64,000 bases of DNA from positions 112,456,107 through 112,520,106 of the forward strand of contig CM060954.1 in assembly GCA_030765055.1 (NCBI GenBank), in the 5' to 3' direction. The DNA comes from Mantis religiosa (lineage: Eukaryota; Arthropoda; Insecta; Mantodea; Mantidae). Below the pieces are notes generated by a model that was not told the DNA's origin, made no database searches, and saw nothing but the letters and a program-made list of their open reading frames with translations. Below, piece after piece: positions 24,477 through 36,898 of this stretch. The position numbers were made by a program, and so were the translations under genes. The stretch's first letter is position 1. Every line of letters begins with the position of its first letter.

Positions 24477-24644
24477 TTTCTGTTGTAATACCATTAAATC
24501 TAATTGGTTTAACCTTTCAATGAAGCATCTTCTAATGTTGCAATTATCACTTAATAATGAACAGAAATGAGAGTCATTAGTTTGTTTTAATTTCAGTTGG
24601 CATTCTTTTACGAGGCTGACAAGATATGAGTTAAACAGCATTGC
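24477..24644 (-). CDS. Candidate internal exon of an unidentified host gene
   Basis: On the minus strand CATTTTCAG precedes base 24644 and AAA|GTAAGTAC follows base 24477, both good splice signals. The 168 bp between them is exactly 56 codons, open, with phase 0 at both borders. It starts AMLFNSYLVSLVKECQLKLK, has SDNCNIRRCFIERLNQLDLM in the middle to end, and finishes QQK. The composition is leucine- and charge-rich, like an alpha-helical segment, unlike the repeat-derived frames elsewhere. I do not recognise the protein. Reading through the donor gives 22 further codons before a stop, as expected for intron. No matching neighbour exon was found; the gene would lie within large introns. Confidence 0.5.
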
Positions 24645-25096
24645 CTGAAAATGAATAGCCTTGTCATACTCTGCGGCTAATTAAATTTTTTCATTGCTAT
24701 AAGTTGTTGTATTTACTGCCATATAAGCTTGCTTTGAACCTAATTAAGCGCTTAAACAAACCTTATCCGTAATATCCATATCTTATTTCTGTATACCGTA
24801 TTGAATCTTTTGCATTAACTCTTTCATGGTAAATATCATTAATTATACCGGAAGAAACAACTCTTTAATCTCTGTACTTGAGGAATTTGTGCTTTTGCAG
24901 ATGTAATATCCGCAAACTATTTTGCTAGCAATACATTGGAGTGCCAGTTTTAAGCTAATATAAAATGTTGCATTATGTACTATGCACTTACAAAAATATA
25001 TAGTAAATAATACTGTATTCCAATAAATATTTTGATGTCGATATTTTGAGCTCCATTAAGCTCCCCAAAATATAATTTTTAGAAATAAAGTTTTTT
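24645..25096. other. No gene seen
   Basis: AT-rich. Immediately left of 24660 on the minus strand is the pyrimidine stretch and acceptor of the candidate exon. Nothing else noted. Confidence 0.4.
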
Positions 25097-25350
25097 TCTT
25101 CTTTTTTTGAAATTTACGTCCTCCAACATTAAGTCATATCGAACGATGAATGGAATGGGTGAAATGATGCTCAAATGAGCCTAGGGTCCATAGAGCTTAG
25201 TTACCCGACATTCGTCTTTCAGGATAAGGGAAAACCCGGAAAAAACCGTATCCAGGTAACTCACCCTGACCAAGATTCGAACTCGGGACCTCTTGAACGT
25301 GAGGCAGACACGCTACCACCACGCTACCAAGGCGGGCTTTAGAAAGAAAG
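25097..25350 (-). mobile_element. SINE-A with target duplication
   Basis: The minus strand runs from GCCCGCCTTGGTAGCGTGGT (A box) through CGAGTTCGAATCTTGG (B box) to GTTGGAGGACGTAAATTTC and an A-rich tail (T-rich at 25090-25109). The SINE body is 25111-25337. TTAGAAATAAAG (left, ending about 25090) and TTAGAAAGAAAG (right, 25339-25350) look like the target duplication with one change. Confidence 0.8.
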
Positions 25351-25529
25351 ATTTTTGTGTTATGTACCTATGAATGTCATAACCAGACATCGGATCGCAT
25401 AAACCTTAGCAATCAATGTATGCACACAGGTACTATACAAAGCCAAGCGTGATATCAACAAACATCCGTGGCAACAGGTATACCGATGCGCTGTGTGTGT
25501 ACAGTCCGGTACGAATACAGTCCGGTACA

Positions 25530-25826
25530 TTACAACATGCCATCCACCTCATTGCTTTCAATGCGGGAATTACAATGAACAACCATGTACATTCAGTCTC
25601 TCGCTGAAATAATATAAAAATATTGGGAGAAAGTTCGTTCAACGTCGCATGATGTTAATGGTACATATGAGTAGTACAAATCATTTTCATGTGCCTGTGC
25701 GAGACTTGGTTTATTTCCTATATTACGCAGCATAGAAAATCCAGCATTTTTATGTAGAATACTGGAGAATTGATTTTTTTCTGATTTGGCAGGTGGTGCA
25801 CTCTTTATGTTAATTTTTGCAGACAC
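25530..25826 (-). pseudogene. hAT-like transposase C-terminal remnant
   Basis: The minus strand encodes SSILHKNAGFSMLRNIGNKP, then DLYYSYVPLTSCDVERTFSQ, YFYIISARD, stop, MYMVVHCN. The block PLTSCDVERxFSxYKxIL...VVHCN is the C-terminal dimerisation-type region of a ZBED/hAT-like family common in insect genomes. The usual YK is YF here and a stop follows ARD. No zinc finger or catalytic part lies upstream on this strand. It could be a domesticated-gene pseudocopy or a transposon scrap; no ends were found. Confidence 0.6.
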
Positions 25827-25927
25827 CTCCTCGACCGCTTTTAGACAGATCGAAATTACATTCTTTAAGCTGTTTAATGGTTCTTGATAATACCCAAAAC
25901 TTTTGATATTTAAAATTGAGATTGTCC

Positions 25928-26694
<767 letters not shown>

Positions 26695-28489
26695 AAGTAA
26701 TGCTATTAACAAAATATGTCAAACACCCTGCACTCCCTGAAAGACAGATCTACCTGCGTGGCTAACAGTAGTAAATCTACGCGTTGCGAACCGGATTATC
26801 CTGTGTATTGTCCCCGGGACTGACGTCAGCAGTTATATACTGAGAGAATCGTAAACTTCATATTCCTTTAAAGGTGTATGGGATCCGATGCCTGGTCGTT
26901 ACACTAAAAGCTAAACTTCTAATAAATAAATCCAAACTTGGTTTCAAGGTAACTGTTTTCCAAAGCTACGACCAAACATTTTCGAAAAGTTACTTTATCA
27001 AAAAAAGGCTTTAACGATTTTAATTAAAATACCATAAATGAAATGTGTAGCTTAGAAGTGTTGGGAAAATAACCTTTGAAATCCTATCCTCTCTCCTTTT
27101 GTATAACTGGTAAACGTAAGAAGTGTAAAACATTTTACTACACAAATCATTTATATATTCTTAAAGAAGACAATTACACTTTTTGTAGAGTTAACTGCTT
27201 CAGATACAGTCCTGGTTATTTATTATAATTTTCAAATACTTTTTTTATTCTTATCTGGAAAGCAATTACTGTTTACTAGTGGAAATACAAATACTGGAAT
27301 TTCAAAGCTATTAATTATAGAAATGTAATTATTAGTTTACGAATGTATCCCACAGTGAAATTTATAAATGGAACACAAAATTTACCTGGATTAAGAAGGA
27401 GTGGTGTGACTTGAATTCAAAATTGTTGAAACTGTAAATATAACTGATAGCTCAGGTATTTTGCATAGCTGTAATAAATGCAACCGTATTTAAAATTGCA
27501 CACACGACAGACCAATGGCTCTTCCAGTTTTTCAGGTACTTGAACAAGTTTTGATGAGTAATTCGTGTATCTAGCATCAGCACGATATAGAGGCTTTAAC
27601 CACCCTAACAATCTGAATGGCGTGAAACTCAAGGCTTGAAGCTATGGAACGGTTTATATTGTCTATAGAAAGGATACACTGGTGATTTCAAGCATCGCTG
27701 ATTATATAGGCACATTGCTACTTTGTCAGCATACCTCACAGCCATGCACTAATATCGACGTAATATACTGAAGTTTCCCCACATTACATCAATGGTCTCG
27801 ATCATTTCCGGGAATAACAGAATTTGCGGGGAAGGTACACAGCTGTTGCTGATAAGGAGGTCTAGGGCGCCGCTTTTCCTGCAGCCGTATCCTCATTCGT
27901 AGGAAGCGATCCGAAAACGCGGATTTCTGCTCCATCACGCGGCCTAAATGACGCAAGCTCTGCGTATCCACGCAAAGGAACACTTCTCGATAAGGGCCTT
28001 GGACCAGTATGAGTTTTCCAGGACGTTCGTGTCAATAACTCGACTGAGGAGATGTCTTAGCAACGTTTTAAATGGGAGTGTTGTTTACTATCCTCCATTG
28101 CCAAATTTTTCTGAAATTGAAAAAGAATATTACCGATTTAAAATTTAATATGCTTATTCACTTTGGACTCACATGCTTAGTCACTCTTCCAGGTTGATAT
28201 TTATGCCTTTATACATACTGACTTCTAAACATTTACGAAATTTAATTATAAATCTCAATTGCCTTCTTTTAACGTGTTAATGCCCTAGGAACTTCATTTT
28301 CATACTATAATATATCAAAATATAGTCAAAATTGTATATTTACTTTAAAAAGTACAGTTCGTGGTACGGTATTCCACACCAAAATTCACTATAGGTTCTG
28401 AAACACTCTGAACTTGTGTGTGAGTGTTTTGAAACAAATTTCTTCATGCCAAACTACTCTGTACATGCACAAATTCATTAATATTTATT
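26695..28489. other. No gene seen
   Basis: No supported gene. The frames at 27417-27632 (minus), 27789-27983 (minus) and 27948-28148 (plus) are unrecognised. A GC-richer patch at 27790-28060 is unassigned. Confidence 0.45.
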
Positions 28490-28708
28490 ATTCGACAGAG
28501 CGTCGAGGTGTATTGACCTTCAGGTGACCAGCGCTGCGATCCTTCCTTATCAGGTCTTATCTGGTTGATTAGAACAGTGAAATATTAGTAAGTTGATGTA
28601 CAGTAAGTTATGAAACACAAACAGAGCGATTGGAAGCTGCGTGTATCTATATGATATGATTTCTCGCGCCTGCCGATGTATGACACGTTGCTGTCCAGAA
28701 GACATAAT
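28490..28708 (-). mobile_element. Family-1 DDE element fragment
   Basis: It is the reverse complement of 30480-30705 without internal transposase (CGACAGAGCGTCGAGGTG, GACCAGCGCTGCGATC, TCTCGCGCCTGCCGATGTAT, CTGTCCAGAAGACATAATTA). It stops at the left end of the Tc1 element, which inserted at a TA within the family-1 sequence. The continuation expected on the far side of the Tc1 element is not found there. Confidence 0.75.
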
Positions 28709-28710
28709 TA

Positions 28711-30364
28711 CAAATTATTAGACTCAATGGTGAAATTTTTAACATATATCGTTTATTTTCTATTTATTTAACAGAAATAATATTACAAAATATTTTTTCA
28801 ACTCTTAGTATTCTGTATGCTTTCCTTTAGCCTTTATTACTATTTTGATGAGTTTAGGCATGCTCTCTACAAGGGTGGAGCACTTTTCCTTTATTTCTTC
28901 ATCTCTGTGCCAAATGCTTATCAGGCCCTCAATAAGCCGAACTTTTGTTGTTATTTTCAATTTCTTTAGTCTCTGTTTAACAATACCCCACAGATTCTCT
29001 ATTGGCTTTAAATCAGGGCTATTCCCCGACCATGGTAGTACTTTTACATTGTTTTCTTTGAGGAACTGGGTTACAGATTTTGCTCTATGGCAGGGAGCAC
29101 TGTCATGCATCAACACAAAATCACAATTTGTAAACCATTCTTTACTTTGCGGAAATAGTCTTGTTTCTAATACACTTTTACACTGTTTCTGCTCCATAGA
29201 TCCCACAACTATGTATAATCTTCCAGGTCCATGGACAGACATAGCTCCAGACCATTTTTGATGTTGGGTGCTTTACTTTTTGATCGACACTCTGAGGGGA
29301 AAATGCTTCTTTATTGTCCTACTCACATATTGACTGCTCTCTTCACATACTTCAAACATGGATTAATTTGAGAAAATTACCTGAAATAATAAAAACCTCT
29401 ATTAAAATTAAACAGTTTCAAAAATTGCTCAAAGATAGTATAACAAAACCAGCAATGAGAGAAACAAAGTTTAGACTGTTTATTTCATTTCCCTAAAATT
29501 TACATGCACATATTTTAATTTTATGCTATCTACAGTTTTCATAATATTTACCTTTCTCCAAAATTCCACTGGATGTTTCTGCATCTCTTTGGCCCATTCT
29601 AAACGTTTTTTTGCCATTGCAGGTGTCAGTTTAGCCTTTTTACGAGGCTTGCGTGCTGGTAAACCTGCTTCGCATAATCCTCTGCGAACTACTGAGGCTG
29701 ATATTTCTGTACTGTACTGCTTTAGTTGATTACTGAGGTCAATGCTGGTTGCTCTTCTATTTTGTTTTGCCTCCCGCATTTTCCATCCCTTTGTGAGGTC
29801 AACTTCTCACCGAATGTTAAAGGTTGATTAATGCGACTAACATATTTTTGTGAAATACACAATTTCTCAGCTATTTCACGTTGTGAATAAAGAGTTTCCT
29901 TCCAAAGACTGTCAGTTACTGCTACTTTCCTTGGGGATAAGTCAGCAGGTTTACCCATAACCTCACTTTTGAATCAATGTGAATGCTAAGGATAAGATAC
30001 ACGATGTTACCGTTCTTGATCAATTAATAATAAATACTAAGGATATATTAGCCATAAAACACAATAAAGGCAAATATTAACAATCTTCAGTTACTACATT
30101 CACCAAATGAAAGCAATATCACCAAACAGTTGGATAAACAGACATGAAGAAAATGGCTGTTCTTAATTCAGAGCTACCACCATATTACTATAAGTAAAAG
30201 AAAAATCCCCTAGCTATTATTAAGAGAGAAATTTCATTGAATATGCTTCATATTATAGCAAGGAAAAGAATTACGACAAATTGAAACAGGTTACGGCAGT
30301 AAATAGCTATTATTTTGAATGTTAAACTGAAGCAAATTAAAAAAAACATGAATCTAATAATTTG
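28711..30364 (-). mobile_element. Tc1-type element
   Basis: The left end CAAATTATTAGACTCAATGG and the inverted right end CAAATTATTAGATTCATG define 1654 bp, with TA before the left end. The minus strand holds a broken Tc1 transposase (29958 down to 28805). Its size and ends are complete but reading frames are interrupted. The bases after 30364 (CACACG) do not repeat the TA, so the right junction has been altered. Confidence 0.82.
28805..29958 (-). pseudogene. Tc1 family transposase, frameshifted
   Basis: The N-terminal part (29958-29722) reads MGKPADLSPRKVAVTDSLWK with a helix-turn-helix, SQREIAEKLCISQKYVSRIN. A frameshift leads to a second frame with AGLPARKPRKKAKLTPAMAK, KRLEWAKEMQKHPVEFWRKV. 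The first-Asp segment (29250-29530) is degraded. The C-terminal frame (29242-28805) has VHGPGRLYIVVGSMEQKQ, FVLMHDSAPCHRAKSV (second Asp) and WSGNSPDLKPIENLWGIVKQ (the final Glu in PIENLW). This is DD34E-type chemistry for TA-targeted cut-and-paste. Frame breaks make it inactive. Confidence 0.85.
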
Positions 30365-30379
30365 CACACGTCTGTATTA

Positions 30380-31043
30380 CATGGCAAAGCGAGAAGGCGT
30401 ATCGGAAAAAATTCGCAACATAGATGTTTGCCTGAACTTCTCGCATATACATGGCGAGTCCAGTGTATGTATACTCTGTTCAGATATAATCGTGTCTTCT
30501 GGACAGCAACGTGTCATATATTGGCAGGCGCGAGAAATCAAATCTCATAGACACATGCAGCCTCCAATCGCTCTATTTGTGTTTCGTAACTTATTGTACG
30601 TTAACTTACTAATATTTCAATCTTCTGATCGACCAGATAAGACCATCGAAGCGCTGGTCACCTGAAGGTTCATACGCCTCAACGCTCTGTCGAGTAATAC
30701 ATACACTGGACTCGCCGTGTATGTGCGATAAGCTCAGGTATAGTCGCACTACTCGAACGGTTACCCTGGCTTTATCTTGTAACAGAAACCTCTGATAACA
30801 CACTGATTATTCTTGTAAGAGTGATAGGACGTGTGCTAAGCACCAATGAACGCATCACTTCAGCCAATTGAATTCGCAGGAATCATAAATGACAAATAGA
30901 TGTTCACTCCACGTGGAGTAATCAGTGCGTTTTCTGAGGGGTATCTATTACCAAAGATAAATCCATGGTAAGCTTGTGAGAAGCAGGATTATAAACATCT
31001 GTGTTGCGAATTTTTTTCCGATACGCCTTCTCGCTTTGCCATG
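30380..31043 (+). mobile_element. Family-1 non-autonomous element (664 bp) with long TIRs
   Basis: The left end CATGGCAAAGCGAGAAGGCG is repeated inverted at the right end, and both sides are flanked by TA (30378-30379 and 31044-31045). The terminal repeat is about 95 bp but the right arm is split by ~250 bp (30740-30996): its inner half (ACTGGACTCGCCGTGTATGT) pairs with GGCGAGTCCAGTGTATGT on the left. The centre (TCTTCTGGACAGCAACGTGT to GTCGAGTAATAC) matches the sequences flanking the transposase remnant at 37240-38600, so this is an internal deletion of the family-1 element. It has no coding capacity. Confidence 0.82.
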
Positions 31044-31045
31044 TA

Positions 31046-31735
31046 GCATTTTCTCAAGGAAGGCTCTAAGGACTTTTGTTATGTTTTATATATTCGTATG
31101 AGGACTAAATTGTATATCTTGAAGGGGCTTGAATTTTATATAAGTAGGAAATGCTAAAATATTGACAAACACTTATTGCTGTATAAACATAGAAGTCATG
31201 ACAATGCATTTTAAGTGCTTATTTGCTTGAAAGTTTTGACGTTTCAGACGGACACGTTTAAGTTTGCGATTCTTTTTCTTTCTTTTCTTTTCTTCGGAAG
31301 AACTTGCCAGCTCGAATAAACATTTGAATGCGTTTCCGCATACTGTAAGTATATATTTAAGTGTCTGTCGGTATATCTGAAATTACTCCTAACCAGAATA
31401 TATTACAAGTGTTGGAAAAATCCATTTTTATGTGAACAAAGTAAAATAAAATGTTATATGACTAGAACCAGGTATGGTAATTTCATTCCGTTCCATAGGT
31501 TATTCCGTCCTTAGGTTTTTCGTGGGTTTGCTTAAGTTTGAGATATTTTATTTATGAACGAGTTTAACTGCTTTGTTCTTACGTCCCGTTCTATTTTTGT
31601 AATGGAATAATGCTTAATTTTGCTTAGAAGTCTGTTGATGAACCTTGAGGTTTTTTATGTGCTGTAAATGTAGGAATAGAGATCCCATACTTCCCTTCCT
31701 TTGTAAATGAATCAACACAAGATTTTTACGCCCGA
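31046..31735. other. No gene seen
   Basis: AT-rich, with a short CT tract (31270-31300). No signal. Confidence 0.5.
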
Positions 31736-31737
31736 AA

Positions 31738-31806
31738 AAAAATCAATCACCCCCCCCCCACCGGACTCGAACCCGTGTCATTGGGAACCATGGACTACGT
31801 CATACT
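31738..31806 (-). mobile_element. tRNA-like fragment, possible SINE head
   Basis: On the minus strand CCGTGGTCAAAGTATGACG resembles an A-box arm and GACACGGGTTCGAGTCCGG is a good B box, ending in a run of G (C on plus, 31750-31759). The two boxes are 30-35 bp apart, as in tRNA-derived SINEs. No second copy occurs here, and the arms do not fold into a convincing tRNA. Confidence 0.35.
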
Positions 31807-31898
31807 TTGACCACGGAAAAGGACATTTTTTCTCCTGGTTGTCATGCTAATGTTGGGTTTGTTTCTCAGTCACCAGGATTTCCTTTCCATCATTTTTC

Positions 31899-32465
31899 TC
31901 CTTTCTTTCTTCCTTCCTTTCTTTTCTTCTTTCTTTGTTTCTTTCCTTCTTTCGTTCTTTCATTCTTTCATTCTTTCATTCTTTCTTTCGTTCTTTCGTT
32001 CTTTCTTTCGTTCTTTCCTTCTGTCTTTCGTTCTTTCCTTCTGTCTTTCGTTCTTTCCTTCTGTCTTTCGTTCTTTCCTTCTTTCGTTCTTTCTTTGTTA
32101 CTTTGTATCCTTGTTTCTTTCCTTCTTTCCTCCTTTCTTGGTTTCTTTCTTTGTTTCTTTCCTTCTTTCTTTCGTTCTTTCGTTCTTTCGTTCTTTCCTT
32201 CTTTCCTTCTTTCCTTCTTTCCTTCTTTCCTTCTTTCGTTCTTTCGTTCTTTCGTTCTTTACTTCTTTATTTCTTTCCTTCTTTCTTTCGTTCTTTCCTT
32301 CTTTCTTTCGTTCTTTCCTTTCTTTCGTTCTTTCGTTCTTTCTCTCTTTTTTCTTTCTTTCTTTCTTTCTCTGTTTTTTTTTCTCTTTTTCTTTCTCTCT
32401 CTTTCTTTCGTTCTATCTTTCTTTCGTTCGTTCGTTCGTTCTTTCTTTCTTTCTTTCTTTCTCTT
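31899..32465. repeat. ~570-bp polypyrimidine tract (TTTC/TTCG variants)
   Basis: Nearly pure C/T with scattered G, built from CTTTC-type units (TTTCGTTCTTTC, TTCCTTCTTTC). All three plus frames stay open and give Phe/Ser/Leu strings, which are not proteins. It ends in CTCTTGTTTCAG. Confidence 0.95.
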
Positions 32466-34213
32466 GTTTCAGATGCATTACTAGGTTTCTTGCAGTGTAG
32501 CGATGCTGAACAAATGGCGCCGATGCTTGCTCAAATGCAACAGTACTCCCCATCTACACTAGATGGCTGCTTGTCGATGAGTCGTACATCGTTCTCTAGG
32601 CAGTTTCCGCAATGGGACTGATGGGAACTTACGCATATCTCTGTGGCATGTCTGCCTGTGATCTACAGCCTCCCGAGGTTGCTTCATTTTGTCCCTTCCT
32701 CCTAGTGGTGTTAGCCACATAGGTCCCAATGCGCGAGGCGAGATATCTGCTTTCATAGTGTAAGCAGAGGAAGTCGTATGAATGGATCACACTGTTTACC
32801 TTCTAACCTGTTACCCAAATGTCTTTGATACTAATGACTCCCTGTGATTTATATACTGCCACATTAGTCTTCCTTTACAACGTGAGCAATTTATCCAGAA
32901 AATTGTGCTGCCAAAATACGACTGTGGCTTGATGGCTATGCGTAGCCCACAAATGTAATCCCTCTTTCTTTTGTTCAAAGTAACAGGGCAATAAAAGAAA
33001 TGGTTGTGCGGTAGGAAGCCGTTACGAGCATTTTAGTGCGTTTGACCCGGAAAGGTGTGGCGAAATTTATGATCTGCCGAATATAGAAGCGGTTCACTCG
33101 AAACCTTTTTTATGAAACTTCTCTCGCCTTTTACATTGCATGAATCACAGACCAGCTCCAACTAAGTGAAGCAAGCTCGACACCTTGTGCAAAATTCGCC
33201 CTTTCAATAAATCTCTGTCGTAATTCTCTACTTAATGTCTAATCGTAATATACTCGTTTATTTTAATGAAACGGAGGGGGAGGGGGTGCCTAAAATGTTT
33301 ACACCTAGTAATAACTTAGGTGTGAATAGAAACATTGATAAAATTCCTTTTAACGCTTACTTCACATTTAAAGATTTTTTCAGTATTTTTATTTTATTTA
33401 CATTTTTATCTATCTTTAAAGAAACCGTATATTTTAGGAGATGCAGATAATTATAATTACTTGGATTAAGGATACCTTATGAAGATCAAAAACTCCTTCC
33501 GGCTGTTAAGTCTATTTAATTCATGATTACGTGTTACTACTTTAAGAAATCCAACATTTTTACAGGCTATAAATGCATTTCTTCTCCAATAAATTTTCTT
33601 ATTAAGGAAGACGAGTTTTTTTCTTAATTATACTATAATTTATTTTTAAAAAATCTGAAATATCTACACATTCTACAAAATATGCAACAAAACGCTTAAT
33701 TTTCTCTCTACTTAATATTAAGCGAGATCAGCTTTTCAGAAATGCTTTTTATATATTTTACTATAGGTACCATATGATTTGGGAATGGTCTTAAGTGATA
33801 GTCAGATCTTTTAAGGTAGATTCCTATGTGGTGGCACCTCTTTGCAGGGACAGGATGTATAAAACAGCCTAGATTTCTTGTTTGAGAGACGTATTGGTAT
33901 TTGAAAATTCATATCTGTAATAAGAAATTATCCACAGTGCATTTTAAACTAGTTGTGTGCATTTTTTTTTGTATGTCGTAAGAGTTTGTCTCCCTTAGGA
34001 TTTATCAGTTGTAATGCAAACATCTGAAACACTGGTAATTCAAACAAAACCGTTTTTCAGGAAAAATAATTTCGATTTTTTTTTAATATAACGTGTAGTT
34101 TAAAGTATAGTTAGTGGGGGACATTGACTTAGAAAGGATCGAGCCGAAAAGATTTGACGTAAATACAAAGTTTAATATATTACCTACAAAAGTGTCGAGT
34201 TATACGAGTACTG

Positions 34214-34215
<2 letters not shown>
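32466..34215. other. No gene seen
   Basis: The first 300 bp are of higher G+C. The frame starting at 32465 continues DALLGFLQCSDAEQMAPMLA to a stop at 32621 and is unrecognised. The rest is AT-rich without signal. CTTAAGTGATAGTCAGATCT at 33790 recurs near 44214. Confidence 0.4.

Positions 34216-34293
<78 letters not shown>
34216..34293. repeat. (CA)n microsatellite
   Basis: About 39 uninterrupted CA units. Confidence 0.98.
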
Positions 34294-34294
<1 letters not shown>

Positions 34295-35094
34295 CTCCAG
34301 CATGCTGTTTTATATTGCTTTATTCAAGGGAACTCAAAACGTAAATTTTCTAGTGAAATCTCGGTATTGTATTTTTGTGTGAAATACAATAATTATCTTC
34401 TCGATCTACATTTTACGTGGTAGACAAAAGTTAAACAAAGCATGTTATTAGTACTAAAGTAGATCCACAATAGCACTAAAATTCTCATTATCCTGAAACT
34501 TAATTTAGCTACTACAGGAGCTTCTGGGAAAATAGACGATTTATGCAGGATAATATCATTCACAAAAAAAACTGTTAAATATAAAATTAGAGCATACAAA
34601 TTCGTAAATAAAGGAAGCTCTTGGCTTGAGCAGCTACAATAGTAAAGACTGCTCCTAAAGGAAGAACGTAATCAAAATGAGCTACATGTGTGTCAGAAGA
34701 CACCTTCAGTTTATCATTTAATCGCCTCAACTTGCTTAACCAATTTGTAGAGCAAACTTTCCCAAAAGAATGGCCTGAAATTTAACTCTCCTCCAACATC
34801 CATAGGAATAATTCTGTGAACTGATGGAGAATTTAAATAATAGTACTTCAAAAATATATCTGAAGAATAAGTATTGTGGTTACAATGGCATAATATATTC
34901 CATGTTAAAGAGGGCAGTAAATTAACTAAACTGCACAACATTTAAAGCCATTGAGTCATTTGGTCTTTGTTAAAGACGAAATCCTTCAACCTGTTTGTTT
35001 TTATTTGTACCGGAAGCGGCAAGATTATTGATAATGAGAGTAAATCGTATAAATTGACTGTGAAATGTGAAATGTGGCAAACCCGCATAAGATT
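34294..35094. other. No gene seen
   Basis: AT-rich, with only short unrecognised frames. Confidence 0.5.
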
Positions 35095-35100
35095 GTTAAA

Positions 35101-35496
35101 TTAATTGGGTTCTAAATTAATTGGAGCTTAATTGGAGCTATGAGTTCTGTTATCCTCAGATGAGTGGTTGTAGGAAATGGATTTTGGTGGTTATTGGCTA
35201 CTCAGTCGTATTAATAATACTTGGCTTGTTGTGGAATTATTTGGTTTAATTCTTGAATCTAAGTTTGTTTATCGACTTGGATCGGTGACCACCTTTCATA
35301 CTTCGAAACCTTCGCTTCTCTTCTTAATACAAATGAACATGTTCTTCCTGTCGTAGTATCAACTTGTAAATAAAGTTTTTCTTACTACACCATTCAGTTT
35401 CGAACCTTATTCTAGTCCCCTCTCTAACTTTATCACATGACCAAACTAGCTCAACCTTCTCAAATGTTACATTATTATTGGTTTCTCATTTTATTC
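35101..35496 (+). repeat. LTR-like dispersed repeat, copy 1 (internally deleted)
   Basis: It aligns with the reverse complement of 51808-52352, from TTAATTGGGTTCTAAATTAA through GGTTGTAGGAAATGGATTTT and TATCGACTTGGATCGGT to ATTATTATTGGTTTCTCATT. About 190 bp present in copy 2 is missing here between GGTGACCACC and TTCGCTTCTCTTC. No gag or pol sequence is adjacent. The length and lack of coding fit a solo LTR, but no target duplication was confirmed. Confidence 0.6.
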
Positions 35497-35508
35497 TGGC
35501 TCTCTTCA

Positions 35509-35606
35509 AGGCGGCCCGGGTTCGATCCCAGGCGACCGCAAAGTGAGATTTGTGGTGGACAACACGGTGCTGGGGCGGGTTTTCTCCGGGATCTCCGATT
35601 ACTTAA
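35509..35606 (+). mobile_element. SINE-B fragment
   Basis: AAGGCGGCCCGGGTTCGATC (B box) to GGGCGGGTTTTCTCCGGGAT, matching the middle of SINE-B. Both ends are missing. Confidence 0.8.
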
Positions 35607-35701
35607 ATTGTTCGACACATTTAATTACCACATCATTTACTTACAGATCTTCCGAATTGCCTACTATTACCATATATCAACAAGAATGAATTACCATATA
35701 T

Positions 35702-35930
35702 CAACATCTAAAACTCACGTTCAAGAGGTCCCGAGTTCGAATCTCGGTCAGGGTGAATTACCTGGATAAGGTTTTTACCTGGGGTTTTCGTTATCCTGAA
35801 AGACGAATGTCGGGTAACTCTAAGCTCCATGGACCCCGGACACATTGAGCATCATTTCACCCTTTTCGTTCATCGTCCGATATTACTAAATGTTGGAGGA
35901 CCTAAATTACAAACAAACAAACAACATCTA
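35702..35930 (+). mobile_element. 5'-truncated SINE-A with target duplication
   Basis: The body starts inside the tRNA head (CTCACGTTCAAGAGGTCCCG, 35714) and runs to GTTGGAGGACCTAAATTAC followed by an AAAC tail. CAACATCTA occurs just before the truncated start (35702-35710) and just after the tail (about 35921-35930), so truncation happened at insertion. A 24-bp tandem duplication (ATTACCATATATCAAC units) lies just upstream. Confidence 0.75.
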
Positions 35931-36854
35931 CAACGTAAAGAAATATATTTTATTATTCTGGTTTCATTGCATAATTAATATTAAGGTTACCATTGATAAA
36001 ACTGAACATATTCATTTTGACATACAGTTTAGCATTTGTTGTTATTGCATTACCATAGTTACGGTTCTTCTCTATTCAAAGTCTCTAATATCATCTTAAC
36101 ATAGTAAAAGCACCGATTCCAAATATTTTGTAAAATTTTTAAACATTATTTTAAACATAATTCAAGTCGATTTTTTCTAAGGTAACGGATGAAATTATGT
36201 ATGGGACTAGCAAAGTTTGATGTTTATCATGCTCTTGAAATATAAGCCCTCGGAAATAAACGTCAAATTACCTCGCCAGTACCTAAATAACTATTTTATG
36301 TTTGAAGGAGTTTATATGGTTGGATTCCTAAGGTGAAGATGTTGTCAAAACAGAATCAGTTAAAATTGATACAGGTTTCCCACGAGTTCGGTTTTTCTGA
36401 GCTAAACTGCATACATTAAATGCTGAAAGCATCACAAGTTAAGATCTTACGCCTAGTAATTTGTTTTTTTCCCGCTTTGGTTTTATCGAGATCATGTAAC
36501 CCAATCGTCTAATTGAAAAGAAAGAAAACGCCAAAGGTGTTTGAAATTTGAGCACAAGCTCGTCGGAATGCTGGGCTGTGAGTCAAGCAGACGTTGCCTT
36601 AAGGTAGTTTTAAGATGTTAAACTTAAATTTGTTAACTTTTCACGTTTAGTTGAAATGTTAGTAGTATAAGATGCCGCCGATATAGATAGACTGGAAAAC
36701 TACCAGCATTATAATGAGTTAGGTCCTGAAACACGAGAACTAGGTATTTCGATACAGTAATAAAAATATCGATCTACCCGAGGTGTTTCTTAATAGGATA
36801 ATGGTAACCATGATAATAATCAGTAGTTATAAAATGTGCAGTTTACAGAAATAC
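35931..36854. other. No gene seen
   Basis: AT-rich, no signal noted. Confidence 0.5.
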
Positions 36855-36898
36855 TACATGGCAAAGCGAGAACGCGTATCGGAAAATATTCCAAACAC

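Noticed and set aside
31807..32621. Three overlapping ~220-codon Ser/Phe frames
   Set aside because: The polypyrimidine tract lacks stops in all frames; there is no domain and no codon bias.
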